This document shows positions 24,604 through 39,647 of a stretch of DNA of 64,000 bases, in pieces. This stretch comes from Rotaria sordida (lineage: Eukaryota > Rotifera > Eurotatoria > Philodinida > Philodinidae). Each line of letters begins with the position of its first letter. Positions within the stretch are counted from its first letter, which is position 1. The stretch spans positions 101,870-165,869 of the forward strand of contig CAJNOL010000303.1 in the NCBI GenBank assembly GCA_905250125.1, given 5' to 3'. Under the pieces are notes generated by a model that saw only the letters and a program-made list of their open reading frames with translations, made no database searches and was not told the DNA's origin. The position numbers and the translations under genes were made by a program.

Positions 24604-27600
24604 AATCCATACAGAAGTGTTCGTTATAGATGTTTCAAGAATTTTATAATTTATGTTTGATCAATAACATAAATGTCATGAAGAAATATTAAATGTTGAT
24701 TTAATATAAAAACAATCATAATAATGATCGATTGCTTTAAGAAGAAAAGAGATAATCAAATAATATCTCCAGCTCAACAATAATATTATCAAAATTATTT
24801 ATATTTAACACATTATTTTTCTCTTTAATTAATCATAAGAATAATAAACATCAAAAATACTCTAACATCCAATTAATTTTAATTTATTTGCTTCTAAACT
24901 ATTTTTTGTTGGAATTAGTTAACAAAACAACATATTATGTTTATAATCTTTCCATGGATATTATACATGTTTTTCCTTTTTCATATAATGTAGCACGTCA
25001 AAAATATCCATTTCTTTTAATAAATCAATTTTGAAATGAAAACGATAGAATAAGACATACTTATACATATTGGCAGCTTTTCATGTCACTCAAATAATGT
25101 TTTTTTTTTACATAATTACAACCATCCAATACTTTGGTATTCTATTTTTACAATTAATGAGTTGTATTACTATTTATAGAATTATTCAATTTTACAAGAA
25201 AAAGAAAATTCTAGTATTCCACAATTATTTATATGTTTATTTAAAAAAGAATTCTTAGAGTTTGGATATATGTTTTTCTTACAAAAAGACATATGTTAAT
25301 ATGAAAAATGTCAATTGGAAAATCGTAACTGTGTCATTTGAGATCACCTGCCAATCGTTCTTTATGGTAAATGCATTGATAGAAAGAACGACAGCCGGAT
25401 CTGATTAATGGATCATTATCATTTCTCTTTACCACCATAATCAAGAGAGAGAGAGAGAAAAAGATGTCTGTATGTTGCCTATGGTTTTTCTCTCACGTTG
25501 TTGTTCTTTGTTGTTATTCATATAAGCTAACGACAAGATACAAACAAGACCTATTGTAAACGGGTAGTCTGGCATTTATCTCACAAGAAAAACCCTTCGG
25601 TATCATACGTTAAACGACAAAAACCAAATAAGGTAAATTGTTGATTAGTTTTTTTTCTAATTACACAGACAATCTATTGTTTACACTAAAAAAAAACACA
25701 AACTCTAGCCATTGATTTTCATATGAACTTAACGTTTCGAATATATTTATTGATAGAAAAATCACATTACAAGATCATTCTTTCTTAGATTCTTGTCGAT
25801 CATTATTGATTAAACAGTGGGTGTGCATGTCGTCTTAATTTCATCATACGTAAATATATAGTCGGAAACAATGACAAATAACAACAGCAGATTGATAATG
25901 ATCAATTTGACCTTCTTCATCTGTTAGCTAAAAGAGAAAGGAAAAAAAAATCTACTGATAATTTTTTTTTTACTCCATCATAGCGTTCTTCTTTATTGCG
26001 TATATACGCATACGTATATATATATATATATATTCTAGACATAATAGACAAAGATCTTTGAGATTTATAGACCTATCCATTGTCTTACAACAGTCCTTAA
26101 GGGACATCTGGAAACCTAATTTACTGTGTGCGTGGTACACCTTCATATTCATTCACATACTTTTGCACAGCCGGCGTGCACAATAATTGAAACGCAGCGG
26201 CAACACAGGGTGTATAAATCTGTGCGTGCCCACAGTGCTGTTACAACATCATCAGAATAAGAGAAACACGACATCAATTTCAAAAAAAAAACCAAACAGA
26301 ACGTACATTCATCTAAATTACATGCTTCTTCTTTTCTTTTAATTGAACACTACGATATTGTCCACACGTGAGTATTGCAATAATAATGACAGACAGAAAA
26401 TATAAGATATAAATTGACTATCACAGTTGATCAAAAAACGATTTGAGAAATGATTTTTTTTCAATTACAAACAATTTTGTAGCTTATCTTTTTCTTTTTA
26501 GAAATAATGTAGAAAAAAAAACAGATATAGATTAACCTTTCACATAGGTCAGAGCTTTTTGTTCGAACAAAGACTAGAAAAAGTTCATTAAAATTTTCCT
26601 ATTGAATTCAATTTTTATCTTCCGGTTGATTTTTCAAAACAAGATAAGGATATATTATTCATTCTAATTTTAGCAACATACATAAGATCAAAATAGATGT
26701 GCACTTATTATTTTATAAGATGAAAAAAAGTCATCGAATGTATTTTATTATACTATTGAGATAAATTAATGATGAAGATACAAAATAGTCTTTCCATCAT
26801 ATATCTCTAAATGTATATACTATATAATATGACAAAGACCATCATCATCTTGTTATGTTGTTACTAGAATATTCATTCATGCGCACAATATCATATCTCG
26901 TTTTCGTCCAAATACATAAATATGATGTCTACTGATAGATCATCGTCACGCCAATTAGGTGATGCATCATTATTGATGACATTTTCACGGGCTCTGTCTT
27001 CGAAAGTAAAGGAAAGAGAAAGAGAGAGAGAGAGAGAGATTGATCGTAAGTAAACAATTGGGTACCCTAGGTTTCTTTTAAGTGTTACTGTCATATTCGC
27101 TTTAAGTTGAACAAGGTCGAACTGGTCTCTTGTTCCATTTACCATTAATCGATGAAATAACGTTCGTTCTTTTACTCGTTGGTTCTAATCGTTTCCATTC
27201 TGTAGTGATAATTGACACAGTACACGTATATTCAAGAGTTGCTACCATTGATTGACCCAATCAATTAAATATGCATCATAGCTTTTTGAAACAATCTAAA
27301 CGATTGTAACTAAGGATATGTCTTAATGAATCAGTCATCTCTAGAGGGATTCTAGTCTATCCCTAGATGAATATTCTTTCTAGTTGACGATTATAAACGA
27401 TTAGCATACATGTGTGTACACGCTTCATTTGTTATTTAAGCGCTTCATTTTGTGTATCTTTAAATATATATATATATATATATATTGATGTGCATGCATG
27501 CGCGTAGATAGAAAAAAAAATTTATTCCACTAGGAACATATCTTCCATAGCGATATTTAAGATAGAAGAACATTTCTATTTACATGTAATACTTGTTAGC

Positions 27601-27822
27601 TACTTCACTATACAAATAGTACGACCAAGAAATAGATGAATAGATGGAAGAGAAAATGATGAACATTAAATAACTCTTGTCTCTCTATCAAATTGTCGTT
27701 CTATCAGACCACTCAGTCAAAAACTCTCTTCGAACGAGCACAGATAAATACACGCATGCAGTTAGATGATCTGTCGCCGTTGTCGTCGTGGATAGGAGCG
27801 ACAAGCCGACGAGAACGATAGC

Positions 27823-27862
<40 letters not shown>

Positions 27863-30808
27863 AACAAGGAAGACATAACGAAAATCTGCTCTATACTCGT
27901 TCTTTCTTTTGTTAGACTATACGCTTCTCATTCGGCCGTCGGATGATCGTTTCTGTAACAGTATGCGATAGCGAACGCACAAGTCAAAGCATTGGAAGAA
28001 ATCTCGCATTGCTCTCGAGTAACAGCATATTAGTAGCAGCGACAAGTCTATTTTCTTCAGTTTTTGCCTTCTCTTCTCTCGTTCTTTCTACTATTACTAT
28101 AGATGCATTGCCTACGCCATCAAATAGACATTAGTACCAATGAATTTTCTCTATTGCTTTACGACAACGACGAAGACAACAACAACAATCAACACTCATA
28201 GTAATATTCATCCACGTTGTTGATACTAAACTGAGCCACGAGACAGAAGAAGAAAAAAAAGTAAAAAAAGAAATCAGTATTGTTGTCTTTTCTATTAGTA
28301 AACATTTGGAAATTTACATTATATTACTGTAAGATTTAGTGTCGATCATTATATTCTTTATTCATTTTGATTTGTGTAAGTATGAATGAACGACTGCTGT
28401 GAGCGCATGGTAGTTGATTTCTAAACAGATGTGTCGAGTATCACATTAAGGTCGCCGGATGGGCAAGAGGTAGATCATACCGATATATCTGGATTCTGTA
28501 TATAAATATATGTTAAGACAACAAGACACGCCAGTTGGAGCGATTCATTCAGTATATTCATTTGATATTTCTCTTGGGTAGAAATGTTAAGATTGCCTGC
28601 TTGCATGTTTCTCTTCGTTTGCCCTTCAGTAGCATGTGCTAATTCGATCGACGTCATCAACTATATACAGAACACCGGGACAACTGTCGTTCGGGTATGC
28701 AATAGGAAACAAAATCTTATTCATTGAATTACAATTAACAGTTCACCAGTCAGTAACTATTCAATCTTCATTGTTTTATTTTTTCTTTATTGATTGTGTA
28801 GAATAGATAAAAAAAAAACTTTATAGCTTTTATTTCGTTCATATTTTATTGTCATAAGGACAATAAACAGAATTGACATCCTGAAGTTAAATATTCTATT
28901 GAGAATTCTATATATATATTTTGTTTTTTTGTTCTCTCGATATTTATTCTATAAATTTATCTGAATAGAATGTAAGCTAATCTATGAACATCATAACAAC
29001 TATTAGAATGTTTTATGTTAAAGAAAAAAAAAAAAAAAAAGATAAGTTCAAATAACAAATTTGCGTATATAATTTCTTCTTGTCTGGTTTTGTCATTTTT
29101 CAGGGAATAGATGTATGTAGATGAGATTTAAACTCGAAACATACACACATATACGCATCAATTAGTTCTGCTGGAACAAGCAGTTCTCGCCTTTGCCTTG
29201 TGTTCGTCGATGGTGATCGTATCAAGATAATTCCTTTTCCTTGTGCGAACAACATCGTCGTTTTGTGCGTGTATGTCTGAGTGAAAATTGTTCTGACAAT
29301 GGTGGAGTAGTAGTGTTAGTAATAGTAACATAAGAAAAGAATGAAGAATAAGAAGAAGAAAGAGAAGGAAAAGATGAGATGTTGATTAACGACTCGGACC
29401 AGTTTGCTCTTTGCCTTGTCTTTTCTCCGAGTTTTTTTCTCTCTCCCTCTCTTCTTTTGCAGTATATATATATCTTTTCTATTTTATATTAAATAATAAT
29501 CTACTTGTCTATTTTCCTCCAAGTTTTTTTTTTGTTAACTTCATCGAACATTTTCTATTTTCATTCAGGTAATGAACTGTATATGTTCATATTACAGTAT
29601 TAATGAAAGAAATAAATGATGTTCTCAATCTAATTATAAATGAAGCACGTTGTTGAAATATGTGAATGCATAGTCATTTCTCTAATCCGTTTGAACTAAT
29701 GCAGGAAACTACATTTGAAAAAGTGTTTACTCGAAGATTGTTTCCTGCTTCTATGTATAGGCTTTTAAAAAAGGATGTGCTAATACTATGCTATAGTGTA
29801 TATATATATATATATATTTAAAAGGAACTGTATGTCATCTACTTCAAGTCTTTCATTATACTTGAAGAATGAATAGTTAGTCTCTTGTCGTTGTCATCAT
29901 ATGTAATCTCATTATATTCTTTGAGCATTGTTGATTTGAGTTGTCTTATGTAGCTACGACATACATGACGACAAAAAAACTCTTTTCTTCCATCTCATCT
30001 TTCATGGACTAATAAAAGAGTAATAGCAACTACTATATTGCTCATCCATAGTTCCTATCGTTTCTTCTTATTTAATCGTGTAGAAAAGAGAGACAGAGAA
30101 GAAGAAAAAAAAAAGAAAAGAGATTAGTATCCGTTGAGAGTTTTTTTAGCGTTCATAACATTGTATGCGTGTCTATGTGTCAAATATATATGCGATATAT
30201 TCATAGAAGCAAAAAAGATGATGAGTATTATGGAAAGCAAGAAAAAGAATAAAACAAAAAAGAAGGAAACATTTTTCGTTATCTTAATATAGAAGAGAAG
30301 GAAAAATACGACACAAAAAAAAGAAAGACAAAGAATAGATTTTCTAAGCTCTCGTGTTAACGTTGAAACATTTTCGATGAGAGAATAATAAAGTAAGTCA
30401 AATTATTATTTACATATTGAAATCTCTTTCCTTTTTTTTTCTAGCTGATAAACTAACGTAGAACTACATGTCATTTAGATTTTCAAAATACTCTCATAGA
30501 TAGGTTATTTGTTTCCGAGGACATAGTAAATTTACTATATTCTAATTGACATCACGCACGTAAATTCTTCGAACGATACACATGTTTCTCTATCACGCAA
30601 CTAACTAATTGAGATCCCTAAACAGTCTTTTGCGTAGTCATAAGTATTTGCTTTTGGCACGACATGTTCATTTTGCTTGTTGTCTGACTTATGTTCTTCG
30701 GACAATCAAGAAAAAAAAAAATAAAAATCTAACGAACATGTTTGACTACTTAATGGATAAGAAAAATCTCTTTCCTTTTTTTTTCTTTTTGCTTAATCGT
30801 ATTCTTAT

Positions 30809-31078
30809 ATGATGTCAATACATGTGTGCATGTATTTTATCAACGAAGAACATATGGCTCAAATGACTGAAGTTTATTCCAACTTATATTATTATCAATT
30901 AGAAGTTATGTCTGCTTGTGATGAATATGACAGTAAAAATTCTGACGATAATGAGGACACAAATAATAATCTGCTTGAGGAGTTAATTTTCTATACCATC
31001 AGAGAAAAAAAACACTTCCAAATGTTTGTTGATGTCAAACATACGATCAACAATGAGAAGTATTCGTCATTATCTTAG
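30809..31078 (+). CDS. hypothetical acidic protein, 89 aa
   Basis: Uninterrupted frame from ATG to TAG about 850 bases upstream of the KH-domain gene on the same strand. It encodes a hydrophilic protein with a Tyr-rich stretch (NLYYYQLEV), an Asp/Asn-rich segment and a Lys/His-rich C-terminal part. Codon use looks more protein-like than that of surrounding open frames, with few poly-A/T artefacts inside. No domain is recognised, no signal or membrane segment is clear, and it could be the last exon of a spliced gene or chance. Low confidence. Confidence -1.
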   Translation: MMSIHVCMYFINEEHMAQMTEVYSNLYYYQLEVMSACDEYDSKNSDDNEDTNNNLLEELIFYTIREKKHFQMFVDVKHTINNEKYSSLS

Positions 31079-31822
31079 TATAGACTATATTTACTAGACT
31101 GCTATATAAGAAATATACATAGATTGATTATTGAGACTAAAATTTGTTTTCTTTTATTGAAATCTGGTCATTGGAGACTTTTCTATAATATAACTAGTCA
31201 TGTGTCATCTGTATGTCGTTGACAACTAAGCATATGTTACATGAATATACGATTATATATTTCGTCAGAAGAAAATAAGAAATATTATTCATTATAGATT
31301 TTCTCTAAGACAAAGTATATTGCTTGATACATAATATTGTGAAGGTGATTAAGTATGATAATTAAATTGTATGTTAGATCTTTTAAAATAGAGAAATATA
31401 AATAAAATAAAAGAAAATCACTTTTCCACATCGAACAAACAAAAAAAAGAATTTATCGTTCACCGATCATATTATAATCAATTATTAATGCAAGTAAGCA
31501 ATAAGGCGCTTCGATTGTAAAATATTCATCGCTCATTTTTTTTCTCTTGAGTTTTTTCAATAAAAAAAAAAGTAACGCTATTGAGTAAAAGGAGAATAAG
31601 AGCAATTGCTATAAAAAAAAAAAAGGCAAACGGAACGATTGATGATGAGTGCTAACAACTTATTTCTAACGCCATTTCATCCGGGAAGGAAATAAGGATG
31701 CCCGATATATATATATATAATAAATTAAGGTTCTTCACTACTCAAAAGAAAACCTAAAAGTAGATTGAAGATAATGCATAAATCTAATAATCATTTCTTG
31801 TCTTTTATTTATATATTTCTAG

Positions 31823-31926
31823 GTACCCTTCTCCCTTCGTCTTCACACATTTTCACGACCTACCTGCCCTTGATTTTCACCTTCGACATCTGTCCCTATT
31901 ATAAATCAATATTTAATTAATAAATC
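31823..31926 (+). other. probable 5' UTR segment of the KH-domain gene
   Basis: A clear acceptor (TATTTCTAG) ends at 31822. It is followed by about 100 bases of pyrimidine-rich, distinctly more GC-rich sequence running into the start codon at 31927. This suggests a spliced leader exon with the promoter further upstream. Confidence -1.
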
Positions 31927-33507
<1,581 letters not shown>

Positions 33508-36009
33508 ACTTATTTTCTATTGTTAATCACACATACATAAAATAACAGTATTTTGTCGTTTTTTTTCTATGCAATCTTCCGGTTCGTAGCTACGCATTGC
33601 TGCACACCAATTATTCTTTGTATGTGTATTTTTTTACTCACTTGCAGTCGATCGTTCTGTATGTATGTGTGTGTGTATATGTATTCTTTTCTTTTCTTTT
33701 TTTTTTAAATGTATTTTTATTTATATGCAATTATGTCATGTGTGTTTGTCTGTCTTATATTTGGTTTGATGCAACGATATAGATGTTTGTATGTAGCTGT
33801 ACAACAGTGATCGACTAAATTTCGTATTTTTAACACGCAAATGAAAATTTTTTTTTGTTCTTTTTAAATTTGCATTTTTTGTGTGTGGAACAAGCTATTT
33901 CTTCTTCTTCTTCAATGGATTGACTTTATGTCTCCTGTGTTCTTTCAGTTTTCAAAGTTCATTCTATCTTTTCTTTTGCACTATAGACAATATACGCAGA
34001 GTGTGTGTGTGTGTTTGAAAATTTATTTTGTTGTTATTATATCTTAAAAAAATCAACCAAAAAAAATATTATTGATTTTTTGATTTTAGAGGAAAAAAAA
34101 AACTCGAAATTGAGAAGTATCATGTAGCATATTAGACTTTTGTTATGTTTTGATCATGAGAAATTACTCAAATTGATCGATGACTAACAGATATTTTCTG
34201 TCAAGAGAATGTCAAAGATATAAAATATGATTTCTTTTTTTTTGGTAATAATAATCTCACTCATTAGTTTATAAACAAATCTATTACTTACTAGTATATT
34301 ATCTGACAAGAGTCAAATTCAATGTTTGTCGAGGTTGTGTCAAATCTCAAATAGTTACTACTTTTTTCACTAAATCTATGGTTGCTAAATTTTGAAAACA
34401 ATAATCTATAACAAATAATAGAAAAACAGAAATCGATGATTTACTTGCATGCATAATTGAAAATCGTTACGAGAAAAGCAGATTTTAGAGATAAAAATAA
34501 GAAAATGTTATCTAGTTGATACTAGTATTCTCCTATTTAAGGTGATACAAACTGTTCGTTACACCCGTATGATATAATCATATGAGCGTCTCAATCTTAG
34601 TACCGTCCAAGGAAACAACAGCAGACTTCAAGACCGCAGTCTGTCTTGACTTAAAAGGAATTTATCCATTACGAGGCTTTCCTCGTTCTTACAAATTAAT
34701 TGAGTACATATTTAGTATTCTTGTATTAATCTTTATTGATTTGTGTTGAGTATACATCAAATTCAGTTTTGGTTTGGTGTACGGGTACTCAGATAACTGA
34801 AAGTGGCACAAGAATGTCGGATCTTCCGAACTGGCAGGAAAAATTACATTTTTTTCGAATGATTTCCGAATTGTTATATTTTTCTAAATTTGGACTCTTA
34901 TGAAATTAATTCTTCCCAGGAATTCATGCACTTTCATTATGCTACTGTAATCATTATATAGTACAGAGTGTTGAAACTAATAACAGTACATGCTCGTTTA
35001 AATCTACAGTATTTCCAAACTAAACTAAATAGACTTTTTTTTTTTTTTTATTAAAAGAAGGTATTTGCATAAACAATTTCAACAATATATGCTGAGCTTT
35101 AAGTTTAAGAAGAAACTTTTTTACATGATAATTCTAATGTGTTAAACCAAATTAAATTCAGCGATGAATGATGGGTTCGAGAATTCTAATATGAGTATAA
35201 ATGAGACTACGAAAAACAATTTTACTAACAATTTTCATATAAAATACTGATAGAGCAATACATATTTCAACGTCAAATAACTACTTGCTAAGTTTTCATT
35301 ACGAAAATTTCGATTTGTAGTTTTTCGATCTGGCAATTCGGGACTGGTACATATACTTTAATGAAATATATCAAAAGATTATCCAGGATATCTAGAAATT
35401 TTACACTATTTATTAGAATATGTTTTTTGTTATGGATTAATTGAATGAAAAACATGTAACATTTTGTGGACTTTTTACACGATGATTTGAGAATTTACAA
35501 TATTATCTATGTTTTTGTGTTGTTGTTCTTTTGAGTAGCGTATGAGCTAGGACATTAATAATTATTTATTTAATGAGTAATCAAGTCAAAATATCGGAGT
35601 TTTTAAATAAATGAGTATCTAGATAGTCTGATTTCCTTTTCTGATAGAATTCATTTTGTTTTTTAAAAAGAACGATCCTGATGTGTTGTTTACTTATAAT
35701 GAAATGTAAGTTGCTGTAATAATTCTATTTATGTGATTTTTTTTCCATTTGATCGTATATTATTGATTTAACGATATGTAAATGAATTAGTGAAAATATT
35801 TCATTCTCGTCTACACTTCTATTATAACAGTAATTGTAGATAATTTTTAGAAATGATGGAAAATAAATTGAAATTGATAGGATATAATTATCGAACAAAT
35901 TCAAGAAAAGTTCCTATCGAAAGGTCGTAGAACATTGTTTGTATTTGTATGTATTGTTGCTCTTACTATCTATTTTTTCTGATGAAAAACTCAAGCCTAA
36001 CTGATAGAC

Positions 36010-36500
36010 ATCTTTATTGATATAGCTTTAGGTATTTCTCGAAAAATCAAATAGCGGTATTCCGACTTGAAATTTTGCTCATAGATAGATCTGATGGGTC
36101 TGATAATATCCTGAAATTTTCAGCTGAAAAGAATGTTTCTTTGTCGCGATATTGAATTTTCTAAAAAATGATTGTTTGCCACAAAAATCGGGTTTACTTG
36201 AAAATTCAATATCTTGACCAAGAAACACTCTTTTCGGTTGAAACTTTCAGAATATTCTATTAGTCATTCGAACTATTTACGGGCAAAATTTCAAGTCGAA
36301 ATATCATTAGTCGATTTCTCGGTAAATATCTAAAGCTTGATCGAAAATTCAGTAAAACAATTGTAACTCAGTTTTAGAGGCTCATAAGCGCGAAGCCTTT
36401 TATGGTTTTTCTAGTCTTACCGAGAGACTTCCTTGTAAATCCGATATGAGCTCAAACCCCGAGTATTAGTTCGAGCAATTCCTTAATTAGTGAGATTTCT
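36010..36500. mobile_element. foldback element, family B, partial
   Basis: The inverted repeat is centred near 36180: 36030-36170 pairs with 36190-36345. Sequence to the right, to about 36500, matches the outer right arm of the family member ending at 52680 (shared stretch around CTTCCTTGTAAAT). The left outer arm is missing. No coding seen. Confidence -1.
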
Positions 36501-37167
36501 AGGTGTATGCATAAGGTCAGTTGTAATCACATTTATCTAGACAACAACTTGATGGATTTTGTGACATAATTAAATATTCTGTATTTGTATTGAGGTATTC
36601 TTTCAAATCTCGTTGTTTTTTCTGGATGTTCGGTCTCTTTCGATATTTACAAATCCTCAGTTTATTATTGACACACTTGAAATTCGACATTATCTACTTC
36701 AAACCAGAAGTTTGCGTTGTTTTTTTTTGGTACTTTCATCAGTAGTCAGCCATAAGAAGTGCAGTGATCTGAGAATTTTTGTTTTGATATATCCGCTTGT
36801 GTAGAGCTGTTTCTGCTGATTATCTCGGTAAAACGATTTTCCTATTTTCATCATCAAATAAAGATGCTATGGTCAATATACTGGAAGAAAAACTAAATTT
36901 GCTCTAGAACTCCAGAGCAATGTGATGTTATATTGAGCCCGATGCTGTCATTTGTTGATGAAAATTACTCTTTCAGAAATGGTCAGCGTATAAAGCCCTA
37001 TAAAATGGAATATATCAAAAAGTTTTCGGATATATTTTTTAGTTGACTACCCATGTAGGTGCTCTACCAAAATTTAACTGTTATCGTACGAGTTTCTCGG
37101 GAATTTTCTGTACAAGATCATTTGAGAGGACTCTGTGAAGCTTCGAAGAAGCTAGATAGGCTAGCGA

Positions 37168-37527
37168 AAACTTAAAGATTGTAAATACGGTGGCTCCAAA
37201 AATTAATTATCCGGGTTTTTGTTTCACTTGTTTTTCTGTAATGGTAACTCGTATTAAGTCTTCAAATAGTGAGCAGAATAGAGAAATTTGTTTCCGACAA
37301 AGATTCGAGAGTTCCGAATGCTGAAAAATTAGCTTTTCTAGGTTTTATACAGATCCTAGATTTTGAGAGTACAGTGAGGATTTTATTTCCCTTAAATCTT
37401 TGTTTGAAACAAATTCCTCTATTTAAATTACTATTTGAATTCTTTATGTGAGTTACCATTACGGAAAACATTCGAGATTAAACCTGTATGATCAATTTTT
37501 GGAGTAGCTGTAAATTATTTTTAAAAG
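37168..37527. mobile_element. ~360 bp foldback element
   Basis: Inverted repeat centred near 37347. The outer block GGCTCCAAAAATTAAT pairs with ATCAATTTTTGGAGTAGC near 37490-37507, and GTAATGGTAACTC near 37240 pairs with GAGTTACCATTAC near 37450. Open frames on both strands across the centre are a by-product of the symmetry. Confidence -1.
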
Positions 37528-37789
37528 TTGAGAAAATTTAAAAGCATGACAATTTAAATACTTTTACAAAAGCCTAATATCTATCGTTTACTTATTTTTG
37601 TCCTTTTACTAGATAATAATGGTTTTAAACGATTTTACTAAACTTTTTGCTCATGAATAAAAATTTAGAATTCTCGTCTATCATTAAGAAAAGCCAATGA
37701 CTCATACGGTCAAAAAATACCATCGAGATATTCCATTCTCTTTCTGATAGGTTATTTTCGGGTCACATGGTACATCAATTATTGCGCGT

Positions 37790-38370
37790 TTAAAAAACTG
37801 ATGGTCGTAGATATTTTTGCAATAAATCAAGAACGGAAAGAGCTACAGAGCTGCGGTTTTCATCAATCAACAGAGAAGACATCAGGACGTCTTTTTCTCC
37901 AATATTATACAAGCCGAAATCATATTTAAAATCAACCATTTTCACAAAACATCAAAACAATGTATCAAACCGATGTGTCCTTCAAATCAAATTTTGACAA
38001 AAAGGAAAAAAAATTGCTTAAAAATTAAGAGAAATCCATAGTTTTTGAGGGACTAAATAGATAATTTTATTGGCTTAACGTTAGAATGTGTGAAGATAAT
38101 CAATCAATTTATTTCTCAAACTATAGATCTGAAGTTCTTCTATCTAAATCACATATCAATATCAAAATTTCATCGGAATGACAGACCGTTTTCATGCATT
38201 TTTGCCAATATTTTGCAGAAGTGATTGATTTTCAAATGATTTCGTCTTATATAATACTGGAGAAAAAGACGTTCCAATGTCTTCTCTGTCGACTGGTGAA
38301 AACCGCAGCTCTGTAGCTCTTCCCATTCTTGATTTATTGCAAAAATACCTACGACCATTATTTTTTTAAA
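37790..38370. mobile_element. ~580 bp foldback element
   Basis: Inverted repeat centred near 38080. Outer blocks pair TGGTCGTAGATATTTTTGCA (37802) with TGCAAAAATACCTACGACCA (38338), and the ~170 bases inward continue to match. The block GAAAACCGCAGCTCTGTAGC resembles part of the arm of the family C element at 58200-59345, so the two may share ancestry. Confidence -1.
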
Positions 38371-39647
38371 CAGGCAATAGTAATGTTTTGTTTTTCTAAA
38401 CAATATGTTTGAATGAAATACTTCATTTTGTAAAGATTTTTTAGAAAACGAGAACCTATTAAATATATGTTTAGAATTGTTTGAATTTTAATGCACATTG
38501 AAAAAAAATGCGAAGTCTAATAACAGATGATCGAAAAGTTTTTAGACAAATCAGTTTGTAAGTTTTTCAACAAGTTATCTCAATTTTCGTTTTTTCGTAA
38601 ATACTCATTTTTGAAAAAATCGACAATTGTTTTACGTTGAAAGGAGCTCTTTTGACTCTGACAATGTTTAACATGTTCGAAATGAGTCTTATAGGATGAA
38701 CAAAAACCTGTTGGCTCAATATCTAAAATAATTTTTCAAATCCTTCAAAAAGTTCCTCACTACTCTTAAGTGAAAATAAGCACAATATTTCTAAGTCTAT
38801 GTTAAAATTCTAGTGGCGAACTATACTTTTTAGTTCCTCTGAAATGCTTTTTCTTCTTGGCTTTTTCAAAGCTTATTTCACTACTCTTGAACAAAATTTC
38901 TAAGTCCATACTCGAAAAGACCATCCTAATTCATAGCTTTTGAGACTCTCTAGCAGATTAAAAGTGAACAAACATCTAGTCTGAAAATTTTCTAATCACC
39001 CTTTTTTTTTTTCATGGTCTATATCAGTGTTAGATTATCGAAATCCGCAATAAATGCTTTTTTGCGAATTGATTTGTATTGATCTTGGGTGTAATTTAAG
39101 AATAAGAATGATTGATGATCTACAATTTTTATTCTATATTTTTAGGACTTTCTATCAAGTGAAAATATCTTCACAGACCGCGAAATAGGGATGAACACGT
39201 CCTTCCAGTCCAATTATTCATTATTACTCAATAAAACTACCAAGATTTTGAGAAATTTTGATTACTTCTATAAGATATTTTCTTATATAGGACTTCCATC
39301 TCCGTCAATCTTGAGATCTTCGTGCGACTTCTGAATATCTTTATGTTGATATGTATACATATATGTCAATATGTTTTCCCGAATTTGATTTGTATACACA
39401 ACAAAACTACACTAATATACCGACAACTTTTTACATTAGAATTATTGTATCATTCTCATTTATTAGATAAAAACTAGAGTAAAATTTATTTGTTTCCATG
39501 TTGAATAATTAATTAACAAAAAGAAAAATTAAAAAAGAAAAAAAACTCAACGAACACTATATCAAAAAAGAAGGAAAGAAAAAAAAATCGTAACACTTAT
39601 TTTTTGTTGTTGTGGTATATGCTATCTATTTTGATTGAGCAAAAAGA

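Larger units (their letters stand above)
22331..30808. other. long gene-poor region with simple repeats
   Basis: No gene supported in about 8.5 kb. Notable are GA microsatellites near 25445-25460, 27015-27039 and 27827-27862, and TA runs near 26015-26032, 27460-27485 and 29800-29818. There is also a perfect 12-bp hairpin at 24571-24603 and a tRNA-like SINE remnant near 23560-23640. The stretch 27.7-29.4 kb is less AT-rich and has many short repeats, so it could hold distal promoter or noncoding 5' exons of the KH gene. Confidence -1.
33508..39647. other. long 3' UTR/intergenic region with a cluster of foldback elements
   Basis: The first kilobase, T-rich with TG runs near 33664 and 33995, is probably the 3' UTR of the KH gene. 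No gene is supported after that. Three separate foldback elements lie at 36010-36500, 37168-37527 and 37790-38370. Near 38755-38920 a block beginning CACTACTCTT is repeated directly about 127 bases apart. The last few hundred bases belong to the 3' side of the zinc-finger gene. Confidence -1.

Noticed and set aside
26891-27145. 84-residue minus-strand open frame
   Set aside because: Its core is a Ser-Leu run made by a GA microsatellite; nothing else supports it.
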